Shown: positions 52,422 to 61,770, counted from the first letter of the stretch. The stretch: DNA of 64,000 nucleotides from Azorinus chamasolen (GCA_963576725.1 OY755239.1:61535453-61599452); one strand, 5' to 3'. Numbers and translations: made by a program. The notes: generated from the letters alone by a model not told the origin.

Positions 52422-52519
52422 TAGGAGCTTTCTGCATCACTTTTATTAAGCTACCACCTGCCTCTGCCAGACAGAATTATGCCCCTTTTTGATGGTCGCA
52501 TTAGAGGGGTTTTACTGCA
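52422..52519 (+). mobile_element. POGO-1 half-element
   Basis: Begins at the hairpin centre (TATAGGAGCTTTCTGCATC) and runs to CATTAGAGGGGTTTTACTG. The left half is absent. Confidence 0.7.
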
Positions 52520-52596
52520 ATTAATATTCATCATGTCATTATTTCTTACATTTTCTACTTACTTCGGATTCGTTCAAGATGTTGAGAAACTTTTGA

Positions 52597-52866
52597 CAAA
52601 GTGTCTTGATGAGACGTCGAGTTATCGGGGTCTCGTCAGGATCCAAGCTGTTTGTAAATGCCAGTCATGTCGCGGCGAACACAAACATGGTTAGTTCTTG
52701 CGACATATCGACCAACAGCACACTCGGGCAACAGTTTGAGGACTTAGCGAAAAGCTACCGTGGGTACGAACTATGCGGCATTACAGTGATGACATCTGCA
52801 AACAGTTTGGATCCTGATGAGACACTGAGTCACTCGGCATCTCGTCAGGATCTAAATCGTTTGACA
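52597..52866 (-). mobile_element. Two TTAA-3 hairpin fragments with unique spacer
   Basis: Hairpin remnants at 52597-52660 and 52795-52866 (GATGAGACACTGAGTCACTC). The spacer 52661-52794 is GC-richer and open on the plus strand, but has no in-phase splice acceptor. Confidence 0.5.
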
Positions 52867-52947
52867 CACACCCTGATCATACATTCGGGCAAAATGAAAG
52901 ACAACATCGGATATTATCTGAGAATGAAAGAAGAGGACATTGTGCAG

Positions 52948-53087
52948 ATTAATGCAGGGAGAAAGTCAAGCAGAAAGCTCCTTGAGGATCTTTCTGCTTG
53001 ACGTCCATCCCACTTTAAGCAGCCACCTGCCTAAAAGTATCTAACTTCTTCTTTACTGAAATTCCGGTTTAGTAAAGTTTTACTGTA
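52948..53087 (-). mobile_element. POGO-4 MITE, left TIR missing
   Basis: ATTAATGCAGGGAGAAAGTC hairpin and right end CCGGTTTAGTAAAGTTTTAC-TG-TA. Confidence 0.68.
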
Positions 53088-53120
53088 TATGTTGAAGACT
53101 GTAACTATAACAGTTTTATA

Positions 53121-53325
53121 CCACAGAACCTGTCCTAAGCAGTCATTCATTTATTGACCATAGCAGTGTTTAAAAGCAGTGGTTGCTTAATGCAGTTCAA
53201 AAGTAATGCAGAAAGCTCCTATAGGAGATTTCTGCATTACTTTGACATGCATTAAGCTACCATCTGCCTTACAGACCCGTACTTATACCTCTTTTTTATG
53301 GCCGCTTAAGACAGGTTCTATTGTA
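53121..53325 (+). mobile_element. POGO-6 MITE
   Basis: CAGAACCTGTCCTAAGCAG to GCCGCTTAAGACAGGTTC-TATTG-TA; perfect core GCAGAAAGCTCC-TATA-GGAG. Confidence 0.77.
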
Positions 53326-53454
53326 TTACAAGTACGCCCTCAAAATATGTTACTGCAATAACTCCCAAGTTGTGAAGTGAATAGTTCTACTGTCAATGTC
53401 TATTAGCTATACATTCACAGAACGCTAATATTTGAACAGGCTGAAACTATAATG

Positions 53455-53663
53455 TACAGTACATCCAGATTAGTATGATCACTCAAGTAAAGGTAGCATT
53501 ATCGGTTTTTACGGCAGGTGGAAGCTTAATGCAGGGTGAAAGTCATGCGGAAAGCTCCTAGTGGAGCTTTCTGCAGGACTTTCATCCTGCATTAAGCGTT
53601 CACCTGATAAACGTCCTCATTTCGTCTTTACTAATAGCTCAGATTAGCTAGGTCTTACTGTAA
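53455..53663 (+). mobile_element. POGO-4 MITE
   Basis: TA-CAGTACATCCAGATTAG to TTAGCTAGGTCTTACTG-TA; core GCTTAATGCAGGGTGAAAGTC. Confidence 0.75.
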
Positions 53664-53922
53664 ACCAGTTTGCTTATAGAAATTAGGGAATAAATACATT
53701 TGTCCAACTTCTTTATCTCGTATAAACGTTCACAGAAGGAGGGATCGGCTTTGTGCTAGTAATGTCAATTACAATATGTTTTGAATCAAATAGTGTTATT
53801 ATTTCTCGGAAAGCTATTTCAAGTATTGTCAACAACGTTAAAAGTTATACATTTAATCATGTTTGGAGACACCCGCTTGTTTGCATTTTGGTTCTCACCT
53901 AATGGATTCTTCATAAGTAACA
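53664..53922. other. No gene seen
   Basis: AT-rich intronic sequence. Confidence 0.4.
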
Positions 53923-54073
53923 ATGTTGTACGTAAAAGCTATTTGTATTGTCTCTTATATTATAATATGAGATGACAATGTTTACCTAACCAACCCACGT
54001 TTGGTCCATTGTTGTGTGATTTAAATAAGTTAACCTTTTACTTCATAAATATTCATGTAAAACAATGACGTCA
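53923..54073 (+). repeat. Tandem duplication around HP-D, unit 1
   Basis: GTACGTAAAAGCTATTTG to AAACAATGACGTCA; repeated at 54304-54448 after an HP-D element. Both carry a TTAA-2 end (GTTAACCTTTTACTTCAT). Confidence 0.75.
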
Positions 54074-54267
54074 CAGAGCTACAGATAACGATGCGAACCC
54101 AAATACTAAAATCGCCATTTCTCCACCAAACCATATACTGTGACCACTCTTTAGAATCGTCTAGAAGAGACGATTCTAAAGAGTGGTCCCAGTATATGGT
54201 TTTGATGAAGAAATAAAGGAGATATTGTTGAAAATGTTTAAATTTACGCATCTTATCTGGAGCTCTG
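54074..54267 (-). mobile_element. HP-D MITE
   Basis: CAGAGCTACAGATAACGATG to GCATCTTATCTGGAGCTCTG; hairpin GACCACTCTTTAGAATCGTC strong. Confidence 0.82.
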
Positions 54268-54303
54268 TTTAAAAATAAATATATATAATAGTAATTCCAT
54301 GTC

Positions 54304-54448
54304 GTACATAAAAGCTATTTGTATTGTCTCTTAGGTCATAATATGAGATGACAATGTTTAACTAACCAACCCACATTTGGTCCATTGTTGTGTGATTTAA
54401 ATACGTTAACCTTTTACTTCATGAATATTCATGTAAAACAATGACGTC
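54304..54448 (+). repeat. Tandem duplication around HP-D, unit 2
   Basis: Second copy of 53923-54073; here the TTAA-2 end continues into a full element. Confidence 0.75.
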
Positions 54449-54749
54449 ATATAATTAATATTATTATAAATATATATATCGAGGGCTTGGTGCAAAACTA
54501 TTGTAACTCCTTCACTTTGTGAAGGAGTTACAATAGTTTTGCACCAAGCCCTCGATATATAATATTAAATTCCATGAATTTTGTAATGGCATATGACCAG
54601 AGGAATGTTGGCTAAGGTAGACACTGTAAAATTCTATAAGCAAACGAGACAGACCCTGATCGGACGGCTCCCACAGGAGTCGTCTGATCTGGGTCTATCG
54701 TGTTTGCAAAGCCCTAAAAAGGCGTATGCGTGGAGTAGTACATGCTTAA
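54406..54749 (-). mobile_element. TTAA-2 MITE carrying a hairpin insert
   Basis: TTAACCTTTTACTTCATGAA to GAGTAGTACATGCTTAA; hairpin CGGACGGCTCCCACAGGAGTCG. A separate perfect hairpin (54473-54559) sits in its AT-rich part. Confidence 0.7.
54473..54559. repeat. Perfect 87-nt hairpin, singleton
   Basis: Arms of about 41 bp with no visible mismatch: ATCGAGGGCTTGGTGCAAAA...GTAACTCCTTC / GAAGGAGTTAC..., loop ACTTTGT. Not related to the other families; no TA or TTAA duplication is evident. Confidence 0.75.
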
Positions 54750-54950
54750 AGGCATCGCTCACTTTTCTTTATTTGATTCCTCCAAATTAAATATTCATAT
54801 AAATTGTAAAGTTATTGTACGTGTTTAAGTTAAGTGGTATGCACTGTACTACATGTATGCATTGTATAGTTTCTGATAAAACTATTTGTTTATTCATTTA
54901 CCGTCAGTCTTCAAAGAATTATTTTAGTAATGAATACATTGACTGACTAA

Positions 54951-55157
54951 TACAGTAGAACCCTTTAAACCAGGACTTTAAATTTGGTATAAATGTCAGT
55001 CTTTTGGACAGGTGACTGCTTTATGCAAGGTGAAAGCCATGCAGAAAGCTCCTAGAGGAGCATGACTTTCACCTTGCATTAAGCAGCCATACACCTGCCT
55101 AAAAGTATCTAAATTCTTCTCTATACTAGAATTCCGATTTAGAGGGGTCTTAATGTG
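54951..55157 (+). mobile_element. POGO-4 MITE
   Basis: TA-CAGTAGAACCCTTTAAACC to TCCGATTTAGAGGGGTC; core CATGCAGAAAGCTCCTAGAGGAG with a shortened right arm. Confidence 0.75.
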
Positions 55158-55328
55158 CAGTATTGAATAAGGGACCTTCATTGTTGATTGGTAATAAGGA
55201 TTTGAATCCCAGTAACACACTTCAACTTGCGGTAGGTCGGTTATTCTACCCGTGTGTTCCTCTATATACATGTATATACTCTTTATTTCCTGCTCAACGG
55301 AGATTTTAACTGGTACAAAAAGTTAAGT
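55158..55328. other. No gene seen
   Basis: Unique intronic sequence. Confidence 0.4.
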
Positions 55329-55650
55329 GAGCAGGCGCAGATTAAGAGGGGCGTACGCCCCCCCCCCCCCCCCTAAAATTGCCAAAGCAATTTTTAGTAA
55401 TATTTTAGATCTATATATGTATCTACTAAAACATCAATAAAACAATGATTCAGTAGGAGTGTTTTATTTCCCTCACCCAAGTAAGCTCTTTTTCAACATG
55501 TATTACAAACACACTATTTATGTCATCAAACATAAAAATCTACGCCCCTCCCCCCCCCCATCCCTCCAATAAAAAAATTCCCTCCAGTAAAAAAAGTTCT
55601 AACCCCCCCCCCCCCCCCCCCAATCTGAAATCCTGGATCCGCACCTAGTG
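55329..55650. mobile_element. hAT-like non-autonomous element with poly-C tracts
   Basis: AGCAGGCGCAGATTAAGAGG at left and AATCCTGGATCCGCACCTAG at right resemble the CAGGGGCGGATCCAGGATTT ends common in invertebrate hAT MITEs (recalled). Contains C-runs at about 55360-55372, 55550-55559 and 55604-55621. Confidence 0.5.
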
Positions 55651-56229
55651 AGAGTAAGAAATAAATACCATGCTGTAACAAAAGATAAATTTATGTCCAT
55701 ATCAGCAAACAAAGAAACGTACACAGTACCATGAGTACTAAAACTATATTGTATACATTAGGTAATTAGAAAGACGCTACTATTGGTGATATGCGAAGCG
55801 GCATACATGTGCATATGCATACAAATGATGGAATGGACAAATACGCCCACAGACATTCGTGACATGTTGTAGGATTTCATCGTTGATACACGTTTCATCA
55901 CCCTAATATGTGCTAGAAACATAAAGTGAAGAATAAAGTTACAACTAGCATTGTACTTATCGATCTAACAACCGTTACGTTGCGAAACGAAATTAGAGTT
56001 ACGATAGAGAAGGTGCGCAAGTGGCTATGACTTCGAGTTCTATCAGTTAACTACGTGAATAACTAGATGACATAAGTTCAAAATGGTTTACAAGAACGAC
56101 AGTCCAGCTATACTATAATAACCGATACTGTATTAGCTATTTAGACATAAGATTTGTAAGTTCTCACAGATTCCATTGAATATCGACTGCTGTTTCGAAT
56201 GAACTGTTCATACAGAAAACAATACATAA
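55651..56229. other. No gene seen
   Basis: Unique intronic sequence. Confidence 0.4.
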
Positions 56230-56381
56230 GACAAGTAAAATCCCGCTAATGCGACCACGTAAAAGAGGTATCATTCTGGGTGCTAGATGCAGGTGGTAGC
56301 TTCCTGCATTAAGCAACCACCTACTTATAAAGACACCCATGTTTATTCATTAAGTGGTCGCATTAAAGAGGTTCTACTGTA
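56230..56381 (+). mobile_element. POGO-1 MITE without core hairpin
   Basis: CAAGTAAAATCCCGCTAATG to CATTAAAGAGGTTC-TACTG-TA; GGTAGCTTCCTGCATTAAGC shows a deletion of most of the core. Confidence 0.74.
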
Positions 56382-56619
56382 TACTACAGTCTAACAGGGT
56401 ACAGTATGTCTCTTCGTCATTCAGACCTGTCACTTCAAACGAAGTCAGTGACAATAAGCAGTTTCTTTCATGGTGGGAGAAAGGGCATCGCATAACAATA
56501 TGCTTATTAATGTCTCCAGTCACAGAATCGCTTAGTTTACATGGTATATCCAAGTATTTGGATGAAGGTCCTGTTCTTCTGTGCCTGAAACAATGTTGTT
56601 GTTTCATATACAGCCAAAC

Positions 56620-56905
56620 ACAGGGGTCTTCATCCACATATAATGAGTAGTGTGGTCTTCCTCCACCTGCAATGAGCATTCATTTTTGGGCGGGGTCTTC
56701 CTCCACCTGTTATGAGCATCGGAGGGGGTCTTCTTCCACCTGTAATGAGCATTGGGGGTCTTCGTCCGCCTGTAATGAACTATGGGGTCTTCTACTACAT
56801 GAAATGAACATTGGGGGTCTTCATTTGCCTGTAATGGGCATTGGGGGTCTTCTTTCACCTGCAATGAGCACTGAGAGTCTTCATCAACCTGCAATGAGCT
56901 TGTCG
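56620..56905 (+). repeat. Minisatellite S5, 30-bp unit
   Basis: About nine units of GGGGGTCTTCxTCCACCTG-TAATGAGCATT. Being 10 codons long, the unit generates open frames on both strands, which I do not call genes. Confidence 0.8.
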
Positions 56906-56978
56906 CGAAATGGCAGCCACGGTAAACCCAATACTAATCGAAGCAACCAGGCCTCGAGGTTAGAAAACATTTAACTAA

Positions 56979-57069
56979 AGTCTGAGTTCAAACTCAAGCA
57001 CCTGATTGGTCAAATAATTATTATACTCAAATTTTGATCGATCACATAATTGAGATTGAACTCAGACTC
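56979..57069 (+). mobile_element. HP-G MITE
   Basis: AGTCTGAGTTCAAACTCAAG / GATTGAACTCAGACT ends; contains CTGATTGGTCAAATAATTA. Confidence 0.65.
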
Positions 57070-57102
57070 CCATACCCGGAAGTTTTATAACTTGGAGCCA
57101 TT

Positions 57103-57334
57103 TTAACCCCTTCCTCCATAGTCTATTTTCAGGGCCAACCTCTTTGTAATGAATCTACCAATTTGGAGCATTTACTAGAGAAAAGGAAAATGTTAGAATT
57201 ATGTTGTATTGAAACCATTGTGATAAATACAGCATTTGCTCCTATGGAGCAAATGTTCTGTTTATCACAATGGTTTCAAAAAGTGACTATTACAGAGGTG
57301 CATAGAAATGCGTATTTATGGAGGAAAGGGATAA
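57103..57334 (-). mobile_element. TTAA-4 MITE
   Basis: TTAACCCCTTCCTCCATAGT to GGAGGAAAGGGATAA; hairpin CATTTGCTCCTATGGAGCAAATG (arms). Confidence 0.8.
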
Positions 57335-57404
57335 ACAAATGCATAACGGGATATTCATGTATAAACGAGACCCAACAATTTAACACTTCATCTACAGGTA
57401 TACG

Positions 57405-57602
57405 TTAACCTTTAAAACGCTGAATTTTCAAATGGGCTATTCCACAATTCAAACAGGTCAAACTTATAGTGTGTTTTCGGGGATTTTTCTAAAGAAAAAC
57501 GTAACATGACAAACAGTTTAGACCCTGATGAGAGGGCTGCATCTGGGTCTAAATTGTTTGCAAATGACATTAGTGACCCGTATCCTGCAGTATAAAGGTT
57601 AA
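57405..57602 (+). mobile_element. TTAA-7 MITE
   Basis: TTAACCTTTAAAACGCTGAA to CAGTATAAAGGTTAA; hairpin shortened (AAACAGTTTAGACCC / GGGTCTAAATTGTTT). Confidence 0.77.
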
Positions 57603-57779
57603 AGATCAAACGGTGTTATATTTCTTATGTAATTATTGTTATTAATTATTAATCATCGGTTCATGTGAATGTAAGTATCGTGAACTGCTAATGCGTTTTA
57701 AAACACAAGAGCTACAGAGGTGATAGTGTGTACATGACTAATATAATCCATTCTCACCTGTTGTAAACATGGTGTCTGT

Positions 57780-58139
57780 TTAACCCTTTCTATGACAGAA
57801 ACGACTTTTCATGCCCTGTAAAAGCTCTGTAAAAGCCGTCTGACCAGGATCTGATCTGTCTGTTTATAGAAATCACTGGCACTAGATTGAAAACGACTTT
57901 CGTTCTAAATATATAGCGCATATTACATAGATTCATATATTACGTGTTATATTTAGAACTATAGTCTTTTTCGATTTAGTGCCAGTGATGGAATTATAAA
58001 GATCTGATTCTACAGTTTCTGCCATGACCAAAATATACAGTTTCTGCCATGGCCATAATAAGACATTATAACAAATTACCTAATAAATATTCATGGCGTC
58101 ATTATTTCTGACATGAATATTTATGAGATAAAGCATTAA
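57780..58139 (+). mobile_element. TTAA-2 MITE carrying a hairpin insert
   Basis: TTAACCCTTTCTATGACAGA to GAGATAAAGCATTAA. Its own hairpin has lost the left arm. Insert at 57886-57990. Confidence 0.72.
57886..57990. mobile_element. 105-bp hairpin element nested in TTAA-2
   Basis: ATCACTGGCACTAGATTGAA / AATTTAGTGCCAGTGAT-type ends with imperfect arms through AACTATAGTC. Flanks AGAA and GGAA could be a decayed target duplication. Family unknown. Confidence 0.55.
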
Positions 58140-58235
58140 ATTCATTTCTGCTATATGTTTACTACTCCTACATGAACTAAAGTGTGCCTGTAGTCACTGA
58201 CCATCTAGTTTGCTAAACTACTGGAGTATAAATAT

Positions 58236-58356
58236 CAGAGGTCCGGATAAGATTCTTAATTTCTCCACCAAACCCTTTGTTATGACTACAAAGAGTTTGG
58301 TTGAGAAATGACGAGTTTAGTACTTGAGTATGCACCTTTAAATTTCTCCTGCTCTG
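58236..58356 (+). mobile_element. HP-D MITE, core deleted
   Basis: CAGAGGTCCGGATAAGATTC; CCACCAAACCCTTTG joined to CAAAGAGTTTGG; right end CTCCTGCTCTG. Confidence 0.65.
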
Positions 58357-58441
58357 AATATACATCGTGGTTATTTCTAGGAAATTGTAACGATACAATG
58401 AGATTCTAAGATAAAGGAAAAAGGTTCTCTAGCTTTCCATA

Positions 58442-58648
58442 TACAGTAAAACCTCTCTATAACGACCACTAAATTGTGTTAATTAGTTGGTATTTAGGGC
58501 AGGTGATTGCTTAAAGCAAGGTGGAAGTAAAACAGAACGCTCCTATAGGAGCGTTCTGTTTTACTTTCACATTGCTTTAAGCAGACACTGCCTTTAACAC
58601 AAACTATTTGATGTAATTTAGAGGCCGTTTTAGAGAGGTTTTACTGTA
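58442..58648 (+). mobile_element. POGO-2 MITE
   Basis: TA-CAGTAAAACCTCTCTATAA to TTTTAGAGAGGTTTTACTG-TA; core AACAGAACGCTCC-TATA-GGAGCGTTCTGTT perfect. Confidence 0.89.
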
Positions 58649-58685
58649 TAAACTCAATCCCATTACGCTGGGGCAAATTGGTATT

Positions 58686-58836
58686 TGACCCTTTGAATGC
58701 TGAATATTCATTGTTTCAGTACGAAACTTGTATATTCTAGAGAATACTGAATGAAAAATAGTGTAGACTGTTCAGAGGACTATTCTAGGAGTCCTCTGAT
58801 CTGGGTCTACACTCTATGCAAACATCTGTTAAAGGG
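58686..58836 (+). mobile_element. TTAA-7 MITE, decayed
   Basis: TTGACCCTTTGAATGCTGAA; hairpin AGAGGACTATTCTAGGAGTCCTCT with GTAGAC/GTCTAC arms. Confidence 0.55.
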
Positions 58837-58912
58837 GCTCATCAAGGTGCATTCTGATCTGACCATACAGTGTTTGCAATTGTCAGTACACCCGCTTGTC
58901 GCATTCAAAAGA

Positions 58913-59152
58913 TTAACTCTTTTCTTCATGTTAACGCCCTTTTAAGTCTTTGCAAACAGAGTAGACCCTGATCAGACCGTTCCTATAGGAACCGTCTGTT
59001 CAGGGTCTGCTCTAGTTGCTTTTGATATAATTCTTCAATTTTGTCACGATAAAAATATTTTGTTCATAGTGCCATAATAGGAATACATCGTACTAAATAA
59101 TAGTCATGATGTCATTATTTCTTGCCTTAATATTCATGCAGTAAAGGGTTAA
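58913..59152 (+). mobile_element. TTAA-2 MITE
   Basis: TTAACTCTTTTCTTCATGTT to GCAGTAAAGGGTTAA; hairpin CGTTCCTATAGGAACCG. Right TTAA shared with the next element. Confidence 0.82.
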
Positions 59153-59377
59153 CCCTTTCCCTCATATTGACGACTTTTGACGACTCTGTAAAAGTCAATT
59201 TGTGAAACCATTGTGATAAATAGAGCATTTGCTCCTTTAGGAGCAAATGCTCTATTTATCACAATGGTTTCGAACTACAGAATTCTAAAGTTTTACCTTT
59301 CTCTAGTTCATGCTCCTTTTCGGTAGATTTATTCAAAGAGGTTGGATCTAAAAATAGCCTATGAGGGAATGGGTTAA
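59149..59377 (+). mobile_element. TTAA-4 MITE beside exon C
   Basis: TTAACCCTTTCCCTCATATT to GAGGGAATGGGTTAA; perfect hairpin; ends 20 bp before exon C. Confidence 0.88.
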
Positions 59378-59397
59378 ATGAGTTTGTTCAATTACAG

Positions 59398-59562
59398 GGG
59401 TTTGTTCTAACGGAGGATCCAAGAGAGCAGCCGTTGGTCATCCTTGTACGAGCGGCCAAGAGTGTGCTGCGGACCAATGCTGCGTCACCAATAATCGACC
59501 GATCGGAAAGCGTCAACTTCACGGCTCTGGACACTGTCAGCCAATGGGAACGAGTGGTTCTA
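59398..59562 (+). CDS. Prokineticin-like secreted protein, exon C (end of domain 1, start of domain 2)
   Basis: 165-bp exon, phase 1-1, with acceptor TTCAATTACAG and donor GTAAGTCA at 59563. The first residues VCSNGG supply the last Cys of domain 1 when joined to exon B. After a short linker a second domain opens: AVGHPCTSGQECAADQCCVT, then IGKRQLHGSGHCQPMGTSGS. Its C-x5-C-x4-CC and GKR patch repeat those of exon A, so the protein has at least two tandem domains. The next exon should begin with two bases and a Cys codon to give C-x9-C; I find none before 64000. A short 3' exon at 59908-59942 is possible (see findings). A TTAA-4 MITE ends 20 bp before the exon. Confidence 0.7.
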
Positions 59563-60248
59563 GTAAGTCATACACAGGTTCTTTATGACATGTAAACTTC
59601 ATCTGTTCAGTCCAAGGTGTAAATGGCATTTGCAAATTTATTCTAAGCTCGGTCATGCAAAAACACATTAATCCCCTGCGCTCCAACATACCCTCGCACA
59701 CCAAAACGCATACAAACGCACACCACGCAAATACACTTACACCCAAACAAGCACCAAACACACCAAACACACACATACACATACACCCAGTCACACGCGT
59801 GAGCGCACGTGAAGCATTATAATAATTTTAAATCGATTCAGTATAATATGGTCAATATGCGTTACAATAAACACTATAACCGTTTGTTCTTGTTTATATT
59901 TTCATAGTAAATCGAGGCGGCTGGTCAGATTCTAGTTTGTAACACGAATCACCAAAAGCAAAATAGACTCTTGATTTGTGGCTAACCTAGCGGAGTTGAA
60001 CATTCGCCGCGTTTTAACGGCGGTGGATGGTTTGGTCTAGCTACAATACTGTTTGCAAATCCTAAATGTTCGTTTTAGTATATCAGAGCTCAAATGCAGT
60101 ATCCATCACTGAACTTTACAACCCGTGAATCCGGAAAATGAACTAGAAGAAAGCCAGCTTCCAAATCAAATCCTTGGGCGCAGTTTCTTATACAGCAGAT
60201 GGGCTACGTTTTTACTATTTGCCAAGTACCATAACATATAACAGTATG
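59563..60248 (+). other. Intron 3 start / possible terminal exon
   Basis: Contains CACACA-rich sequence (59690-59790). A pyrimidine tract ending TTTTCATAG at 59907 is followed by an in-phase 11-codon reading to TAA (NRGGWSDSSL), a weak candidate 3' exon. Confidence 0.35.
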
Positions 60249-60441
60249 CAGAGCTAAAGAAAAAGGTGCGTAACCAAATACTAAAATCGCCATTTCGCCA
60301 CCAAACCCTTTACTGTGACCACTCTTTAGAGTCGTCCGAAGAGACAATCCTAAAGAGTAGCCACAGTATAGTGTTTGATGGAGAAATAAAGGAGCTATTC
60401 TGGAAATTGTTAAAACATTACTCATATTATCTGGACCTCTG
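60249..60441 (-). mobile_element. HP-D MITE
   Basis: CAGAGCTAAAGAAAAAGGTG to TATTATCTGGACCTCTG; hairpin GACCACTCTTTAGAGTCGTC with a diverged partner. Confidence 0.75.
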
Positions 60442-60467
60442 CATAGCCCATACGTCTTTGCTCCATA

Positions 60468-60675
60468 TACAGTAAAACTTCGATTATCCGAACACTAAAA
60501 TACGTATTATTATCGATCTTTTAGACAGGTGGCAGCTTAATGCAGGGTGAAAGTCATGCAGAGAGCTCCTAGAGGAGCTTTCTGCATGACTTTCACCATG
60601 CATTAAGCAGCCACCTGCCTAAAAGGGTCTAAATTATTCTATACCGAACATTCGAATAATCGAGGTTTTACTGTA
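60468..60675 (+). mobile_element. POGO-3 MITE
   Basis: TA-CAGTAAAACTTCGATTATC to GAATAATCGAGGTTTTACTG-TA; core GCTTAATGCAGGGTGAAAG and AGAGAGCTCCTAGAGGAGCT. Confidence 0.89.
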
Positions 60676-60679
60676 TAAC

Positions 60680-60838
60680 ACTTTTATAGCCTTCGTAAAC
60701 ATAGTAGACTCAGATCAGACAACTGTATGAGCTATCTGATCCGGGTCAGATCTGTTTGCTTATAGAATAATATAAATATTATTCTACATTTTCCGCCATG
60801 GTCAAAGCGTCTTGTGATTTTTAATCATTGTAAAACAT
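60680..60838 (+). mobile_element. TTAA-2 MITE, decayed
   Basis: GTAAACATAGTAGACTCAGA ... GGTCAGATCTGTTTGC; cut at the TTAA of the next element. Confidence 0.5.
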
Positions 60839-61086
60839 TAACCCTTTCCCTTATGTAAGTGCATTTTGACGCATCTGCAAACAGAGTAGACCCATATCAG
60901 ACGGCTCCTATAGGAACCGTCTGATCAGGATCTGCTCTGTTTGCATATGGTGTAATATAGATCTGATTCTACAGCTTCTGTCTGTGCCAAAATGTCCTGT
61001 GTTCATATGCCATTATTGAAAATAATTTTATAAATAAACATGACGTCATTATTTCCTACATGAATATTCATCAGGGAAAAGGTTAA
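60838..61086 (+). mobile_element. TTAA-1/2-type MITE
   Basis: TTAACCCTTTCCCTTATGTA to TCAGGGAAAAGGTTAA. Left end is closer to TTAA-1, body to TTAA-2; hairpin CGGCTCCTATAGGAACCG. Confidence 0.84.
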
Positions 61087-61282
61087 CTAACTATTATTAA
61101 CGATGGCTTTGTTCCATACATTTACTGAGTAAATGGTTAAGATTAATTTTCTCGTGGAACGACTCAAGTTAGAAATATTGTCGATCGATTACCATAAGGG
61201 AAGGGTTGCTTTTTTTGTCTGATATTTTTTCTCGATATCCACAAGTCGTGTTTTTTTCAACACGATGACGTGCAACGTATAA

Positions 61283-61400
61283 CATTAAACCTTTCACAAG
61301 CAACGGACAAGTTCTAACTTTACAAACAGATTGGATCCAGATGAGATGCCGAGTAACTCATCGTCTCTTTAGAATCCAAATCATTCAACAATATCGTCAC
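61283..61400 (+). mobile_element. TTAA-3 MITE, decayed
   Basis: TAAACCTTTCACAAGCAACG; hairpin TTGGATCCAGATGAGATGCC / TCTTTAGAATCCAAAT. Confidence 0.5.
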
Positions 61401-61587
61401 GTGTTTAAATAAAAACGGAAGGAATTTAGCCACAAAGTACTTTTCTGTCGATTAAAAGTTGCCCAGTCTGCTACACGTTAAGCATATTGAGACAGTATTA
61501 CTGGAGCCAAAAATAGCGAAAAGGCTTGCCCTTCGATCTGACATTGGTATCACGACACTTTCTGAAGAAGCGTGACTTGCAATATAA

Positions 61588-61770
61588 TCCTTCGAATGCT
61601 GAATTTTCAAAATGCGATGGCGTCTGTCATAGTTAAACGATAGAATTCAGTATGAAAGGGTACACTTTGCGAAATGATTTTGAATGACAAACAATGCAGA
61701 CTCTGATCAGAGGGTTTCTATAAGAGCCGTCTGATTTGGGTCTACACTGTTTGCTAATGGCAGTCCAATC
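61588..61770 (+). mobile_element. TTAA-7 MITE, decayed
   Basis: AATCCTTCGAATGCTGAATT; hairpin ACAAACAATGCAGACTC / GGGTCTACACTGTTTG. Confidence 0.55.

Larger units (their letters stand above)
52371..59397 (+). other. Intron 2 of the prokineticin-like gene
   Basis: About 7.0 kb, phase 1. Contents are listed separately: MITEs, a 54.5-kb perfect hairpin, a hAT-like element with poly-C tracts, a 30-bp minisatellite and unique AT-rich stretches. The extent assumes exon B splices directly to exon C, which the phases and cysteine order support. Confidence 0.55.

Noticed and set aside
52661..52794. Open, GC-richer segment with SCDISTNSTLGQQFEDLAK as an extra exon
   Set aside because: No acceptor gives this frame in phase 1 after exon B, and exon B to exon C already completes the cysteine pattern.
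56374..56974. Overlapping open frames on both strands
   Set aside because: Produced by the 30-bp minisatellite S5, whose unit is a multiple of three.
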